From assembly GCF_003634615.1 (NCBI RefSeq), contig NZ_RBKX01000001.1:992001-1056000 (forward strand): 64,000 bases of DNA, written 5' to 3'. Of the stretch, positions 15,787-25,192 are shown in pieces. Origin of the DNA: Flavobacterium sp. 102. Lineage in GTDB: Bacteria; Bacteroidota; Bacteroidia; Flavobacteriales; Flavobacteriaceae. The position numbers were made by a program, and so were the translations under genes. The number at the start of each line of letters is the position of its first letter. Position 1 is the first letter of the stretch. The notes below the pieces were generated by a model. That model had not been told where the DNA came from. It was given only the letters and a program-made list of their open reading frames with translations, and did not search any database.

Positions 15787-18459
15787 ATGAAAAAACATTA
15801 TTTATTAGTCATTTTGGTTTTCTCAATAGGCCAGGTTTATGCTCAAAGCAATTCGCCTTGGCAGCTACTAAGCAGCGACAAAACAGTTGCTTCTGAAAAG
15901 GTAAGAGAAATCCAGTACTCTGAAAACCAAAAATTACTACAATTCAATTCAGTTGAATTCAAACAATTATTAGCAAACGTTAAGGATATAGCTACAGGAC
16001 TTCCTGGAGTAGAAATTTCAATTCCAAATATCAGCGGAAAACTAGAAAAGTTTATGGTTTGGGAATCCTCAAACTTTGCGCCGGAATTACAAGCTAATTT
16101 TCCTGAAATCAGAGCTTATGTTGGAAAAGGAATTACCGATCCTGCTGCTACTTTAAATTTTAGTTTTGCGCCTTCAGGCATTCAAACAATGATATTCAGA
16201 GCAGGTTTAGGTTCTGAATTTATTGAGCCTTACACCAAAGACAGATCAGTTTATGTTGTTTTTGACTCAAAAACAAGAACGCCTGGTCAATTGCCTTTTG
16301 TATGTTCTACAGATGACGTAGCGTTGACTAATAACTTGCAAAGAAATGGTAATGTAGTTATGGCAAACAATCAGTCTTATAAAACCATGCGTTTGGCTTT
16401 ATCTTGTACAGGGGAATATGCGGCTTATCACGGAGGTACTGTTGCCGGAGCTTTAGCGGCTATGAATGCTACAATGACTCGTTGTAACGGTGTTTTTGAA
16501 AGAGATTTAGCGGTTAAATTAATTATTATTGCTAATAACTCCAATGTTGTATTTACTAACGCTACCACTGACCCATACTCAGCTGCCTCAGGAATGAATA
16601 ACTGGAATGCTCAGTTACAAGCAACATTAAACAATGTAACTTATGTAGGTGCTGCTAATTATGATATTGGTCATTTGTTTGGCGCAACAGGAGGCGGTGG
16701 AAGTGCCGGTTGTATAGGTTGTGTTTGTGTTGATGCTAGTAAAGGAAGCGGGTATACTTCACCTGCTGATGGAGTTCCAATGGGAGATACTTTTGATATT
16801 GATTATGTAGCTCACGAAATGGGACACCAAATGGGAGCTAACCATACCTTCGCTCATGGCGGAATCAACTTTAATGAAAACAATGCGGTAAATGTTGAGC
16901 CGGGTAGTGGTTCTACTGTGATGGCTTATGCCGGAATTGGAGGAAGTGGAACAGATATGCAAGCCAATTCAGACGATTATTTTACTTATAGAAGTATTCT
17001 TCAAATACAAAATAATTTAGCGGGTAAGACTTGTCCGGTAAGTACCAGTATTGTTGCAACAAACCCTAGACCTACAGTAGCTGTGTCAGGTACCAGTTAT
17101 ACAATTCCGGTGGGAACTGCTTTTAAATTAACTGGATCAGGAACAGGAACTGTTGGGGAAATACTAACTTATACTTGGGAGCAAAACAATGATGCCACAA
17201 TAATAGGTGCCGTACCTTCATTACCTTCTCCTACCAAAACAGACGGACCTAATTTCAGATCTGTTGTGCCAAGTGTTGATTCGTTTCGTTATATGCCAGC
17301 TTTTTCTGATGTGTTAAACGGTAATTTAGTCAATCCATGGGAAACGGTTTCAACGGTACCAAGATCATTAGCATTTACCTTAACTGTTAGAGATAACGTT
17401 CTTGGCGGTGGACAAACAAATACAGCACAAACCACAGTTAATGTAGTTGACATTAGTGGAGCCTTTGAATTCACAAATCCAAGTACACCAACTTCATGGC
17501 CATTAGGATCAACGCAAACCATTACTTGGAATGTAGCCGGTACAACTGCAAACGGTATGAACACTGCAAACGTTAATATCTTATTGACAACAGACAATGG
17601 CGCTACATTCACAACCTTAGTAGCAAATACTCCAAATGATGGTTCAGAAGCTATAACAATGCCTTCTGTTCCGGCATTAAACAGTAAATTATTAATTGAA
17701 TCTGTTGGTAATATATTTTATGCCGTATCTAATAATATTTCTTTAGGATATGATTGTAATGTAGGTAATGAAGCTCCGGGTGCAGCAATAGCTGACGGAT
17801 TAGGAGCTAATAACCCTGGTGCCGCATCAGTTCGTACTATCAATTTTCCAAATAGTGTTACAATTGACAATATGAAGGCTTCTTTCAGTACAGGTCATAC
17901 TTGGATTGGGGATTTAGTAGTTAAACTGAAACACCCTGACGGTACAGAAATTAACCTATGGAACAGAACCTGTAACAATCCACAAAGAACAGGAATGAGT
18001 GTTATTTTTGTTGATGGTTCTCCTGCGCCGGTTTGTGCCAGCCCAACAACAGGAACATATAGTCCAGCTCAAGCTTTAGCCGCTTTTAACGGAAAGCCAT
18101 CTAACGGAGTTTGGACGTTGACCGTTCAGGATTTTTATAATGGTGATACGGGTTCCATTACCTCTTGGGGAATTGATTTTGGATGTACATTGGGTAATGA
18201 ACAATTTGATATTGCTGATTTAACAGTATATCCAAATCCAAACAACGGAAACTTTACCGTTCAATTTGACAACCCAACTTCAGAGGAAACAAAGATTGAT
18301 GTTTATGATATGAGAGGTAGAAAAATATTCGAAAATACTTATACGAACCAAGGTATGTTTAACGAAAGCATTCAGTTGAATAATACCCAATCAGGTATTT
18401 ACTTATTGAACGTTACTGATGGTAACAGAAAAGTAGTAAAAAGAATAGCTGTTGAATAA
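15787..18459 (+). CDS. Reprolysin-like T9SS metalloprotease with P domain
   Basis: 890 residues. Signal peptide at 1-19 (ending QVYAQ), a propeptide to about 195, then a metzincin zinc protease domain with HEMGHQMGANH at H343/E344/H347/H353 and a downstream Met-turn region (STVMAYAGIGG). A linker and Ig-like region (about 420-640) follow. A P/Homo B domain covers about 655-800 (GHTWIGDLVVKLKHPDGTEI, GVWTLTVQDFYNGDTGSI). The T9SS type A sorting domain (LTVYPNPNNGNFTVQF ... VVKRIAVE) is in the last 75 residues. It should be a secreted endopeptidase acting outside the cell. It is followed by a terminator and then a second secreted metalloprotease. Confidence 0.92.
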   Translation: MKKHYLLVILVFSIGQVYAQSNSPWQLLSSDKTVASEKVREIQYSENQKLLQFNSVEFKQLLANVKDIATGLPGVEISIPNISGKLEKFMVWESSNFAPELQANFPEIRAYVGKGITDPAATLNFSFAPSGIQTMIFRAGLGSEFIEPYTKDRSVYVVFDSKTRTPGQLPFVCSTDDVALTNNLQRNGNVVMANNQSYKTMRLALSCTGEYAAYHGGTVAGALAAMNATMTRCNGVFERDLAVKLIIIANNSNVVFTNATTDPYSAASGMNNWNAQLQATLNNVTYVGAANYDIGHLFGATGGGGSAGCIGCVCVDASKGSGYTSPADGVPMGDTFDIDYVAHEMGHQMGANHTFAHGGINFNENNAVNVEPGSGSTVMAYAGIGGSGTDMQANSDDYFTYRSILQIQNNLAGKTCPVSTSIVATNPRPTVAVSGTSYTIPVGTAFKLTGSGTGTVGEILTYTWEQNNDATIIGAVPSLPSPTKTDGPNFRSVVPSVDSFRYMPAFSDVLNGNLVNPWETVSTVPRSLAFTLTVRDNVLGGGQTNTAQTTVNVVDISGAFEFTNPSTPTSWPLGSTQTITWNVAGTTANGMNTANVNILLTTDNGATFTTLVANTPNDGSEAITMPSVPALNSKLLIESVGNIFYAVSNNISLGYDCNVGNEAPGAAIADGLGANNPGAASVRTINFPNSVTIDNMKASFSTGHTWIGDLVVKLKHPDGTEINLWNRTCNNPQRTGMSVIFVDGSPAPVCASPTTGTYSPAQALAAFNGKPSNGVWTLTVQDFYNGDTGSITSWGIDFGCTLGNEQFDIADLTVYPNPNNGNFTVQFDNPTSEETKIDVYDMRGRKIFENTYTNQGMFNESIQLNNTQSGIYLLNVTDGNRKVVKRIAVE

Positions 18460-18485
18460 GTTAAAAATGAATTTAAAATAGTTTC

Positions 18486-18518
18486 AAAAGGAGAGAGTTG
18501 TGAAACTTTCTCCTTTTT
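18486..18518 (+). terminator. Terminator after the reprolysin-like protease
   Basis: AAAAGGAGAGAGTT / AACTTTCTCCTTTTT hairpin with a T tail. Confidence 0.75.
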
Positions 18519-18553
18519 GAGCTTAAAATGTATAAATAATAAAAAAACACTAA

Positions 18554-19825
18554 ATGAAATTAAAATTCTCCTTGCTGTTGTTGGCTTTAGTTCAAATTGG
18601 CTTTGCCCAACAAAGAACCTGTGGAATGCAGCAATACATGCAACAGATTATGAATGATCCTGCTGCTAAACAGTTGTATCTTCAACAACAAGCCAAGTTT
18701 GAAGTTGAACTTCAAAAACAGTCCTCACTTAACAGAAATAGTAACGCTGTTAATAATGTTCAAGCGATTAGAATTCCCGTAGCGGTTCATTATCCTTCTG
18801 CCGGAACAGCTACTGAAGCGGTGAAAACTTGTTTAAGAGCTTTGGCACAAAACCAAATCAATATTTTAAATGCCGATTACAATGCAGCTAATGCAGACAT
18901 TATCAATTTTACTGAAGGTGATACCGATTTTTATCCGGGTATTTCTATCGGTAATCTTGGGGTTCAGTTTGAATTGGCTACAGAAAACCATCCGGCAGGA
19001 ACCGGATTGAATAACGGAGATTTAGCCATAACTTTTGGTACAGATTTCTTAAGCGGTGCTGATTCAGATGCTACTTGGGCAGGTTATATGAACTTAGTGG
19101 TGAGAAATGAAGGGAGTTCAATTTTAGGATATTCTCCGCTTGGTGGATCGCCTGGTTCGGGTCAAACAGTTGTGATTAATAGATTTTGTTTTGGTTCTGG
19201 TGCCGGTTGTACCGGTTATGTTCCTGCAGCACCTTTTAATTTAGGTAGAACACTAACGCATGAGTTAGGGCATTTCTTTAATTTAAATCATACGTTCAAC
19301 AATGGTACTTGTAGTACTAATACCAATTGTAATACGCAAGGAGATAGAGTTTGTGATACGCCTGAGGTAGCTGAAGAGTCTTATGGCTGTCTAACCGCTG
19401 GTGAGGTTGGAAGTTGTTCATTCGAACAGTTAGCGCTTACAATGAACTACATGGATTATGTGGATGATGCTTGTATGTACATGTTTACTTTAGGACAAGA
19501 AAACAGAATGAGAGCTTATTATAATGCTATAGCCAGTCAGTTTTCAACTACTGCTTTATCAAACAATGAAGTTTTATCAAGTAATTTCAAGGTATACCCA
19601 AACCCAAGTAAAGGAAGTTTTACTATAGAGTTAAAAGAATTAACCAATAGTTATGCTGTAGAGGTTTATGATATCGCGGGTCAAATTATTTATGACAACA
19701 ACTTTGAATTGACTTCTGCTTTAGTTCAGACTATTAATTTAGAAAATACCAGTAGCGGCATTTACTTTATCAATATCAAAAGTGATAATGGTTTAGTAAT
19801 AACCAAGAAAATTGTGATTGAGTAA
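18554..19825 (+). CDS. Cytophagalysin/pappalysin-like (M43) T9SS metalloprotease
   Basis: 423 residues. The signal peptide ends at IGFAQ (about 19). The catalytic domain has HELGHFFNLNH at H236/E237/H240/H246, then a Cys-rich segment (CSTNTNCNTQGDRVCDTPE) and NYMDYVDDACMYMFT with the Met-turn, all characteristic of the M43 family. The C-terminal T9SS sorting domain (FKVYPNPSKGSFTIEL ... VITKKIVIE) covers about the last 75 residues. It is probably a secreted protease. It lies 94 bp after another secreted metalloprotease; a terminator between them argues for separate transcription, though I see no clear promoter of its own. Confidence 0.92.
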   Translation: MKLKFSLLLLALVQIGFAQQRTCGMQQYMQQIMNDPAAKQLYLQQQAKFEVELQKQSSLNRNSNAVNNVQAIRIPVAVHYPSAGTATEAVKTCLRALAQNQINILNADYNAANADIINFTEGDTDFYPGISIGNLGVQFELATENHPAGTGLNNGDLAITFGTDFLSGADSDATWAGYMNLVVRNEGSSILGYSPLGGSPGSGQTVVINRFCFGSGAGCTGYVPAAPFNLGRTLTHELGHFFNLNHTFNNGTCSTNTNCNTQGDRVCDTPEVAEESYGCLTAGEVGSCSFEQLALTMNYMDYVDDACMYMFTLGQENRMRAYYNAIASQFSTTALSNNEVLSSNFKVYPNPSKGSFTIELKELTNSYAVEVYDIAGQIIYDNNFELTSALVQTINLENTSSGIYFINIKSDNGLVITKKIVIE

Positions 19826-19841
19826 TTTAGTACTATATCAA

Positions 19842-19874
19842 TAAAAAAAGCTATCATTTCTGATAGCTTTTTTT
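19842..19874. terminator. Bidirectional terminator between the M43 protease and pth
   Basis: AAAAAAAGCTATCA - TTTC - TGATAGCTTTTTTT, a perfect stem with T runs on both strands between convergent genes. Confidence 0.9.
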
Positions 19875-20496
19875 ATTTTCCGTTAAAGCTATTCATGGTG
19901 TTGTTTAAGCCTGCAAGAACAAAGGATTCTATGATTTCTTTGGAGATGGCAAATCGTTCCGGAAGTTTGGCTTTTTCTTCTTCGTTCCATTCGCCTAACA
20001 CATAATCTACTTGTTGCCCTTTTTTAAACTCATCGCTGATTCCAAAACGAAAACGCGGATATTCCGAGGAGTTTAAAATCAGTTGGATGTTTTTTAACCC
20101 ATTGTGACCACCATCGCTGCCTTTGGCTTTGATTCTGATGGTGCCAAAAGGCAAATTTAAATCATCAGTAATGACCAAGACGTTTTCTTTGGCGATGTTT
20201 TCTTTGTCCATCCAATATTGAACCGCTTTGCCGCTCAAATTCATATAGGTATTGGGTTTCAACAGAATTAGCTTTCTGCCTTTAATATTGTATTCAGTAA
20301 TCGTTCCTAGTTTGGCGGTTTCAAAAGACAAGCTTTCTTTTTGGGCCACATAATCCAAAATTTTGAAGCCAATATTGTGGCGTGTATTTACATATTCGGC
20401 ACCGATGTTTCCTAGTCCGACGATGAGGTATTTCTTCATTTCTGGTATTTTTTCAGAAGTTGTATTAGGGGTAAATAATTTGGTCAACCATTTCAT
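19873..20496 (-). CDS. pth: Peptidyl-tRNA hydrolase
   Basis: 207 residues. The enzyme releases tRNA from peptidyl-tRNA that drops off ribosomes. After a basic N-terminal extension (MKWLTKLFTPNTTSEKIPE) the domain starts at KKYLIVGLGNIGAEYVNTRHNIGF, with catalytic H40 in NTRHN. Further motifs are LKPNTYMNLSGKAV, VLVITDDLNLPFGTIRIKAKGSDGGHNGLKNI and RFRFGI. I keep the longer start because such extensions are, from memory, usual in flavobacterial Pth; a start at M20 is also possible. rplY lies upstream on the same strand, a common pairing. Confidence 0.93.
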   Translation of the reverse strand: MKWLTKLFTPNTTSEKIPEMKKYLIVGLGNIGAEYVNTRHNIGFKILDYVAQKESLSFETAKLGTITEYNIKGRKLILLKPNTYMNLSGKAVQYWMDKENIAKENVLVITDDLNLPFGTIRIKAKGSDGGHNGLKNIQLILNSSEYPRFRFGISDEFKKGQQVDYVLGEWNEEEKAKLPERFAISKEIIESFVLAGLNNTMNSFNGK

Positions 20497-20524
20497 AGCG
20501 TAAAAGTAGCTAATTTGATTTCAT

Positions 20525-20555
20525 AAAAAAAGCACCAGTGTGAACTGATGCTTTT
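20525..20555 (-). terminator. Terminator after rplY
   Basis: On the minus strand AAAGCATCAGT - TCAC - ACTGGTGCTTTTTTT, between rplY and pth. Confidence 0.75.
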
Positions 20556-20574
20556 GAATATAAGGTATTGAAAA

Positions 20575-21183
20575 TTATTTTTTCTTTCCTTTTGCCGGAG
20601 CTTTTGCTGCTTTTGCTGCTTCTTGAGCGGCTTTCATAGCAGCACGTGAAATCTTCACTTGAGCAACCACAGTGTTATCCGGGTGCATCAATTTGAAGTT
20701 TTTAGCTTCTAATTTAGTAACGTACAATTTGTTACCCATTTGCAATTCAGAGATGTTAGCTTCAACAAAATCAGGAAGATTTTTTGGCAAAGCTTTCACT
20801 TTTAATCTTCTGGTGTTTAAACGTAAATCACCACCTAACAATACACCTGGTGATGTTCCAACCACTTTCACGGGAACTTCCATAGTGATTTCTTTGCTAT
20901 CGTTTAATTGAAAGAAATCAATGTGTAAAATTTTGTCAGATACCGGGTGAAACTGAATGTCTTGAAGAATAACATTGGATGTTTTTCCAGCCAAATCAAC
21001 TACAACAGTGTGTGCGTTTGGAGTGTAAACCAAGCCTTTGAATGCTTTTTCTTCTGCTGCAAAATGCTGTGGTGTAGTTCCTCCGTAAATAACGCAAGGG
21101 ACCATTCCAGCATCACGTAAGGCTTTAGTAGCTTTTTTGCCTACGCTTTCTCTTTCTTGTCCTTTAATCGTAATCGATTTCAT
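20575..21183 (-). CDS. rplY: 50S ribosomal protein L25 / general stress protein Ctc
   Basis: 202 residues of the long, two-domain CTC type of L25 that binds 5S rRNA. Seen: [35 protein letters not shown], the L25 signature, ILHIDFFQL near residue 86, a C-terminal TL5-like domain (about 95-180) and a lysine/alanine-rich tail ending KAPAKGKKK. It lies 38 bp downstream of prs on the same strand, a conserved prs-rplY-pth order, and likely belongs to the same transcript. Confidence 0.95.
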   Translation of the reverse strand: MKSITIKGQERESVGKKATKALRDAGMVPCVIYGGTTPQHFAAEEKAFKGLVYTPNAHTVVVDLAGKTSNVILQDIQFHPVSDKILHIDFFQLNDSKEITMEVPVKVVGTSPGVLLGGDLRLNTRRLKVKALPKNLPDFVEANISELQMGNKLYVTKLEAKNFKLMHPDNTVVAQVKISRAAMKAAQEAAKAAKAPAKGKKK

Positions 21184-21221
21184 TGTAAAAATATATAGTT
21201 AATAAAAAATACTTAATTGAA

Positions 21222-22163
21222 TTACATCAGGAATTTACCGCTGATGGAATTGTTGTGTTGCACCATGTGCATTACTTCTGCAAACAGCGGCGCACAACTC
21301 ACCACTTTTATTTTGTTTGATTCCTTCTTTAACGGAATAGAATCGGTAACAATCAACTCCAATAATTTAGAGTTCTCTATTTTTTCATACGCTTCTCCCG
21401 AAAGAATAGCGTGTGTACAAATAGCTCTTACGCTAATTGCGCCTTTCTCCATCATCAAATCCGCCGCTTTGGCTAAGGTTCCTCCGGTGTCGATCATATC
21501 GTCAACCAAAATCACATTTCTGCCTTTTACCTCTCCAATCAATTCCATTGTGTCAATGACGTTGGCGATTTTTCTTTGCTTATAACAAATCACCACGTCT
21601 GATTCTAAAAACTTAGAATAAGCATAAGCTCTTTTGGAACCGCCCATATCCGGAGAAGCAATCGTTAAATTTTCCAATTGCAAACTCTTTACATACGGTA
21701 AAAAGATAGTCGAAGCAAACAAGTGATCCACCGGTTTTTCAAAAAAACCTTGAATCTGATCAGCATGTAAATCCATAGTCATGATTCTGGTGGCACCGGC
21801 AGTTTCCAATAATTTGGCTACTAACTTGGCTCCAATCGGAACTCTTGGTTTGTCTTTACGATCTTGTCTTGCCCAACCAAAGTAAGGTATTACCGGAGTA
21901 ATGTGTCGTGCTGATGCTCTTTTCGCTGCATCAATCATTAACAAAAGCTCCATTAAATTGTCGGCACTTGGAAAAGTGGAACAGACAATAAAAACGCGTA
22001 ATCCTCTTATTGATTCTTCAAAAGAAGGTTGAAACTCGCCATCACTATATTTTGAGAACGTAACTTTCCCCAGCGGAATCCCATAGTTAGTAGCTATTTG
22101 TTCGGCCAGATGAACGCTTTGTGAACAGGCAAATATTTTTGCTTCGGGTTCTAAATGCGACAT
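21222..22163 (-). CDS. prs: Ribose-phosphate pyrophosphokinase
   Basis: 313 residues. Makes PRPP from ribose 5-phosphate and ATP for nucleotide, His, Trp and NAD synthesis. Seen: KIFACSQSVHLAEQIA, FSKYSDGEFQPSFEESIRG, the PRPP synthase signature around MTMDLHADQIQGFF, and the PRPP-binding loop VILVDDMIDTGGTL. Length is standard. Transcribed from the promoter at 22284-22314, with rplY and pth downstream. Confidence 0.96.
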   Translation of the reverse strand: MSHLEPEAKIFACSQSVHLAEQIATNYGIPLGKVTFSKYSDGEFQPSFEESIRGLRVFIVCSTFPSADNLMELLLMIDAAKRASARHITPVIPYFGWARQDRKDKPRVPIGAKLVAKLLETAGATRIMTMDLHADQIQGFFEKPVDHLFASTIFLPYVKSLQLENLTIASPDMGGSKRAYAYSKFLESDVVICYKQRKIANVIDTMELIGEVKGRNVILVDDMIDTGGTLAKAADLMMEKGAISVRAICTHAILSGEAYEKIENSKLLELIVTDSIPLKKESNKIKVVSCAPLFAEVMHMVQHNNSISGKFLM

Positions 22164-22283
22164 TGTAATTAGTTGTTGTTACTCCGCTGCGCTACATACA
22201 ATTCTGCTTTGACGTCTGTCTAAACTTTAGGTATTAATTGCCTCGGGTGTAGTTAGTTAGTTGTTGTTCGTTTTACCGAGGTG

Positions 22284-22314
22284 CAAATTTAGAAATTAAA
22301 TCCGACTCTGAAAG
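22284..22314 (-). promoter_or_regulatory. Putative prs promoter
   Basis: Minus strand CTTTC (22314-22310), 18 nt, TAAATTTG (22291-22284). The -7 box is a full match, the -33 box is TTTC rather than TTTG. The leader to the prs ATG is about 120 nt. Confidence 0.4.
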
Positions 22315-22332
22315 GATATTTTTAAGTATTTT

Positions 22333-22365
22333 TTTGATTGTATGAAGAATTTTTTTTTACATTTG
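22333..22365 (+). promoter_or_regulatory. tRNA-Leu promoter
   Basis: TTTG at 22333-22336 (or TTG at 22338-22340, 17 nt spacing) and TACATTTG at 22358-22365, 26 bp before the mature tRNA. Confidence 0.55.
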
Positions 22366-22391
22366 CACCCACAAAACACAAATACCTTAAT

Positions 22392-22471
22392 GCCCGGATG
22401 GCGGAATTGGTAGACGCGCACGACTCAAACTCGTGTTCTTAGGAGTGTGGGTTCGATTCCCACTCCGGGTA
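22392..22471 (+). tRNA. tRNA-Leu (anticodon CAA)
   Basis: Acceptor stem GCCCGGA pairs with TCCGGGT plus discriminator A. D-arm TGGCGGAATTGGTAGACGCG. Anticodon stem CACGA / TCGTG with loop CTCAAAC gives anticodon CAA. A variable arm (TTCTTAGGAGTGTG region) and T-arm GTGGGTTCGATTCCCAC complete a leucine-type tRNA. CCA is not encoded. Confidence 0.95.
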
Positions 22472-22474
22472 CAA

Positions 22475-22502
22475 AACCTCTCAGTAATGAGAGGTTTTTT
22501 TA
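22475..22502 (+). terminator. tRNA-Leu terminator
   Basis: AACCTCTCA - GTAA - TGAGAGGTTTTTTT, directly after the tRNA. Confidence 0.88.
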
Positions 22503-22529
22503 TTTAGTGTAAGAAAGAAATATTGTCTA

Positions 22530-22612
22530 AATAGCCCCGACAGGAGCAAACTACCGCGTAGTGCGGATGGCGGGAGGATTAGTGAAAAGAAGCTGGAAGT
22601 GCTGCTCCTAAA
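22530..22612. repeat. Intergenic repeat element (AGCCCCGA ... GCTCCTAAAAA)
   Basis: Begins AATAGCCCCGACAGGAGC and ends GTGCTGCTCCTAAAAAAT, with GCACTA-type pairing inside. Its ends can pair (AGGAGC/GCTCCT). It resembles the element at 581-661 and is probably a dispersed flavobacterial repeat. Confidence 0.5.
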
Positions 22613-22615
22613 AAA

Positions 22616-23968
22616 TCAAAACCCTAAAATCAATTTAGCAATCGAAAAGTAAATCAAAATTCCACAGATATCATTGCTGGTGGTAATGAACGGTCCGGTC
22701 GCCAAAGCGGGATCAATATTAAATCGGTGCAGTAATAATGGCACAAAAGTTCCGATAAGCGAAGCAATGATAATTACTGAAACCAACGCAATGGTGACAA
22801 TCTCTCCGATAATCAATTCTACATTCAAAAGGAAATGACTTCCCACAAAAAGGATGGTGGCCAAGATAACGCCGTTGAGTAAACTCAAAGACACTTCTTT
22901 AATCAAACGATTCCAAAGCGAACCGCTGATGGATTGGTTGGCCAAACCTTGCACAATAATAGCCGAGGATTGTACGCCAACATTTCCGGCCATCGCTGCA
23001 ATTAGTGGTGTGAAAAAGAATAAATTCCCGTGATTCGCCATCGCACCTTCGAATAAACCTAAGACTCTAACGCTGATAAAACCACCAAACAAAGCCAAAA
23101 CCAACCAAGGCAAACGCGCTCTTGTTAAGTCGAGAATACTGTCATCCGCTTCTACGTCTTGCGAGATACCGGCTGCTAATTGGTAATCTTTATCGGCTTC
23201 TTCTTTAATTACGTCTACGATATCATCAATGGTAATTCTACCGACCAACCTGCCCATTTCATCGACTACGGGAATGGCTTCCAAGTCATACTTTTGCATG
23301 ATGCGAGCGACATCGGTGTTGGGCATGTCTACTCGAACATAATCTACTTTTTTGATATACACTTCGCTGATAGGCGTTTTGGTCGAAGTGGTCAATAAAT
23401 CTTTTAGAGACAAGCGTCCTTTCAATCGGTTTTCGTCATCAACCACATAAATCGAATGCACGCGAGTGACATTTTCCGCTTGGATTCGCATTTCTTTGAC
23501 ACAGGTCAGTACGTTCCAATTTTCATTGACTTTCACCAACTCTTTTCCCATCAAACCACCGGCACTATCTTCGTCGTAACGCAACAAATCGACAATGTCT
23601 TTGGCGTGTTCAACGTCTTCTAATTCCGAGATTACTTCTTCTTTTTTGCTTTGCGAAAGTTCGGCAATAATATCTGCCGCATCATCCGTGTCTAACTCGT
23701 CAAGTTCTTCTGCAATTTCTTTGGCAGAAAGGCCTTTAAGGATTTTTTCACGCAAATCGTCTTCCAATTCGGGAAGAATTTCAGCGGTGATTTCACTGTC
23801 CAGGATTTTAAAAATATAAGTGGCTTCGGCAGTTTCCAGTTCCTCAAAAATCTCTGCGATATCGGCATGGTGCATGTCATTCAACAATACTTCCAATTCT
23901 CGGTCGTTCTTGTCGTGAATGAGTTGCTCGATTTGCGCTAAGAGTTCTTTGCTGATTTTAAACTGCAT
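22616..23968 (-). CDS. mgtE: Magnesium transporter MgtE
   Basis: 450 residues. An acidic N-terminal MgtE_N helical domain (1-130, with [16 protein letters not shown] and [11 protein letters not shown]) is followed by two CBS domains (about 135-260, including [21 protein letters not shown]). Five membrane helices (about 285-450) include the conserved [17 protein letters not shown] and [23 protein letters not shown]. MgtE is a Mg2+-gated channel in the inner membrane. The start overlaps the end of rsmA by 11 nt, so both are co-translated. Confidence 0.95.
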   Translation of the reverse strand: MQFKISKELLAQIEQLIHDKNDRELEVLLNDMHHADIAEIFEELETAEATYIFKILDSEITAEILPELEDDLREKILKGLSAKEIAEELDELDTDDAADIIAELSQSKKEEVISELEDVEHAKDIVDLLRYDEDSAGGLMGKELVKVNENWNVLTCVKEMRIQAENVTRVHSIYVVDDENRLKGRLSLKDLLTTSTKTPISEVYIKKVDYVRVDMPNTDVARIMQKYDLEAIPVVDEMGRLVGRITIDDIVDVIKEEADKDYQLAAGISQDVEADDSILDLTRARLPWLVLALFGGFISVRVLGLFEGAMANHGNLFFFTPLIAAMAGNVGVQSSAIIVQGLANQSISGSLWNRLIKEVSLSLLNGVILATILFVGSHFLLNVELIIGEIVTIALVSVIIIASLIGTFVPLLLHRFNIDPALATGPFITTSNDICGILIYFSIAKLILGF

Positions 23969-24737
23969 TGGCTTCTATTTTTTGAGTGAGTTCTATGAAC
24001 TGTTCTACAGTCAATTGTTCCGGACGGAGGTCAAAGATAGTGTCTTCTTTTAAATTATCCGAAAGGTTAAACGATTTTAGACTGTTTCGAAGTGTTTTTC
24101 GGCGTTGTTGAAAACCGGTTTTGACAACGCTAAAGAATAATTTTTCGTTGCAAGGCAAATGGAAATCCGTTTTTCGGCGCAAGCGTAAAACACCTGATTT
24201 TACTTTGGGTGGCGGATTAAAAACGTGTTCGTGAACGGTAAACAAATATTCGGCTTCATAAAAAGCTTGAACCAGTACAGACAGAATTCCGTAGACTTTG
24301 CTGCCTTTTTTGGAACAAATTCTTTCGGCGACTTCTTTTTGGAACATACCCGAAAACTCGGGAACTTGTTCGCGCAATTCCAAACATTTGAAAACAATTT
24401 GGGACGAAATGTTATAAGGGAAGTTTCCGGTGATGGCAAAAGGTTTGCCTTCAAAAACTTCGTTAATGTTATATTTTAAAAAGTCTTTGGAAATGATTTT
24501 CCCTTCCAATTTTGGATAATGCGCATTCAAATAGGCTACCGATTCGGTATCAATTTCAATCACATAAGTCGTGGTCGGTCTTTCCAAAAGATATTTGGTC
24601 AAAACACCCATACCCGGCCCGATTTCCAATACGTTGTCATAGCCTTCCAGATTCAGCGTGTCGGCTATGTCTTTGGCTATGCTTTCGTCGGTTAAGAAAT
24701 GTTGTCCGAGGTGTTTTTTGGCTTTTACTTGGTTCAT
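23958..24737 (-). CDS. rsmA: 16S rRNA (adenine1518/1519-N6)-dimethyltransferase
   Basis: 259 residues. SAM-dependent KsgA family, dimethylating two adenines in helix 45 of 16S rRNA. Seen: [21 protein letters not shown]-binding [16 protein letters not shown], and the catalytic [10 protein letters not shown] (family N-L/F-P-Y). Its stop overlaps the mgtE start, a common flavobacterial pairing. The spacer upstream contains short TTAGATTGTTAGA and AAGTCTAAGNTAGTCTAAG repeats. Also known as ksgA. Confidence 0.95.
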   Translation of the reverse strand: MNQVKAKKHLGQHFLTDESIAKDIADTLNLEGYDNVLEIGPGMGVLTKYLLERPTTTYVIEIDTESVAYLNAHYPKLEGKIISKDFLKYNINEVFEGKPFAITGNFPYNISSQIVFKCLELREQVPEFSGMFQKEVAERICSKKGSKVYGILSVLVQAFYEAEYLFTVHEHVFNPPPKVKSGVLRLRRKTDFHLPCNEKLFFSVVKTGFQQRRKTLRNSLKSFNLSDNLKEDTIFDLRPEQLTVEQFIELTQKIEANAV

Positions 24738-24740
24738 TTA

Positions 24741-24822
24741 GATTATTAGATTATTAGATTGTTAGATTGTTAGACTTTTTTTTAAGAAGTCTAAGCTAGT
24801 CTAAGAAGTCTAAGTTAGTCTG
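24741..24822. repeat. Short tandem words between the DUF4286 gene and rsmA
   Basis: ATTATTAG and ATTGTTAG reiterated, then AAGTCTAAGCTAGTCTAAGAAGTCTAAG. Low complexity, no gene. Confidence 0.65.
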
Positions 24823-25134
24823 TTAATGCTCGCTTATCAATTCCAATTCCGTTCTAAAAGCCAACATTTTGTCGCCAAAAAGCCTATGTCCTTCTTCGCG
24901 TAATCTTGGTGCATCTTCATCATAATATTTTTGCAGGGTTTCTTTGCTGTCGGTAGTGTATTGTATGGAATAAGTCGTGCCGCCCATTTCTTCTTCAATT
25001 AAGACTTTTACCATTCGTGCCGAAGAAAATTTTCCGGTAGCCAAAACATCTTTGATGTGTTTTTCCTGCATCCATCGCATCCATTGGTCGTGAACGCTTT
25101 CGTGTATGTTAATGGTAACGTTATATAAAATCAT
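24823..25134 (-). CDS. DUF4286 family protein
   Basis: 103 residues, starting MILYNVTINIHESVHDQWMRWMQEKHIKDVLATGKF, the characteristic start of the DUF4286 family common in Bacteroidetes. The predicted fold is ferredoxin-like alpha/beta (Dabb-like): VTINIHES strand, helix over 14-28, strands MVKVLIEEEMGGTTYSIQYTT, then a helix with HRLFGDKMLAFRTELELI. No catalytic residues are obvious and the function is unknown. It lies between the TPR gene and rsmA on the same strand, probably one transcript with its neighbours. Confidence 0.88.
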   Translation of the reverse strand: MILYNVTINIHESVHDQWMRWMQEKHIKDVLATGKFSSARMVKVLIEEEMGGTTYSIQYTTDSKETLQKYYDEDAPRLREEGHRLFGDKMLAFRTELELISEH

Positions 25135-25192
25135 GATTGTTTAAAATTTATAAATTGGAATTAAATGGAGACTGAACACTGAACACTGACCA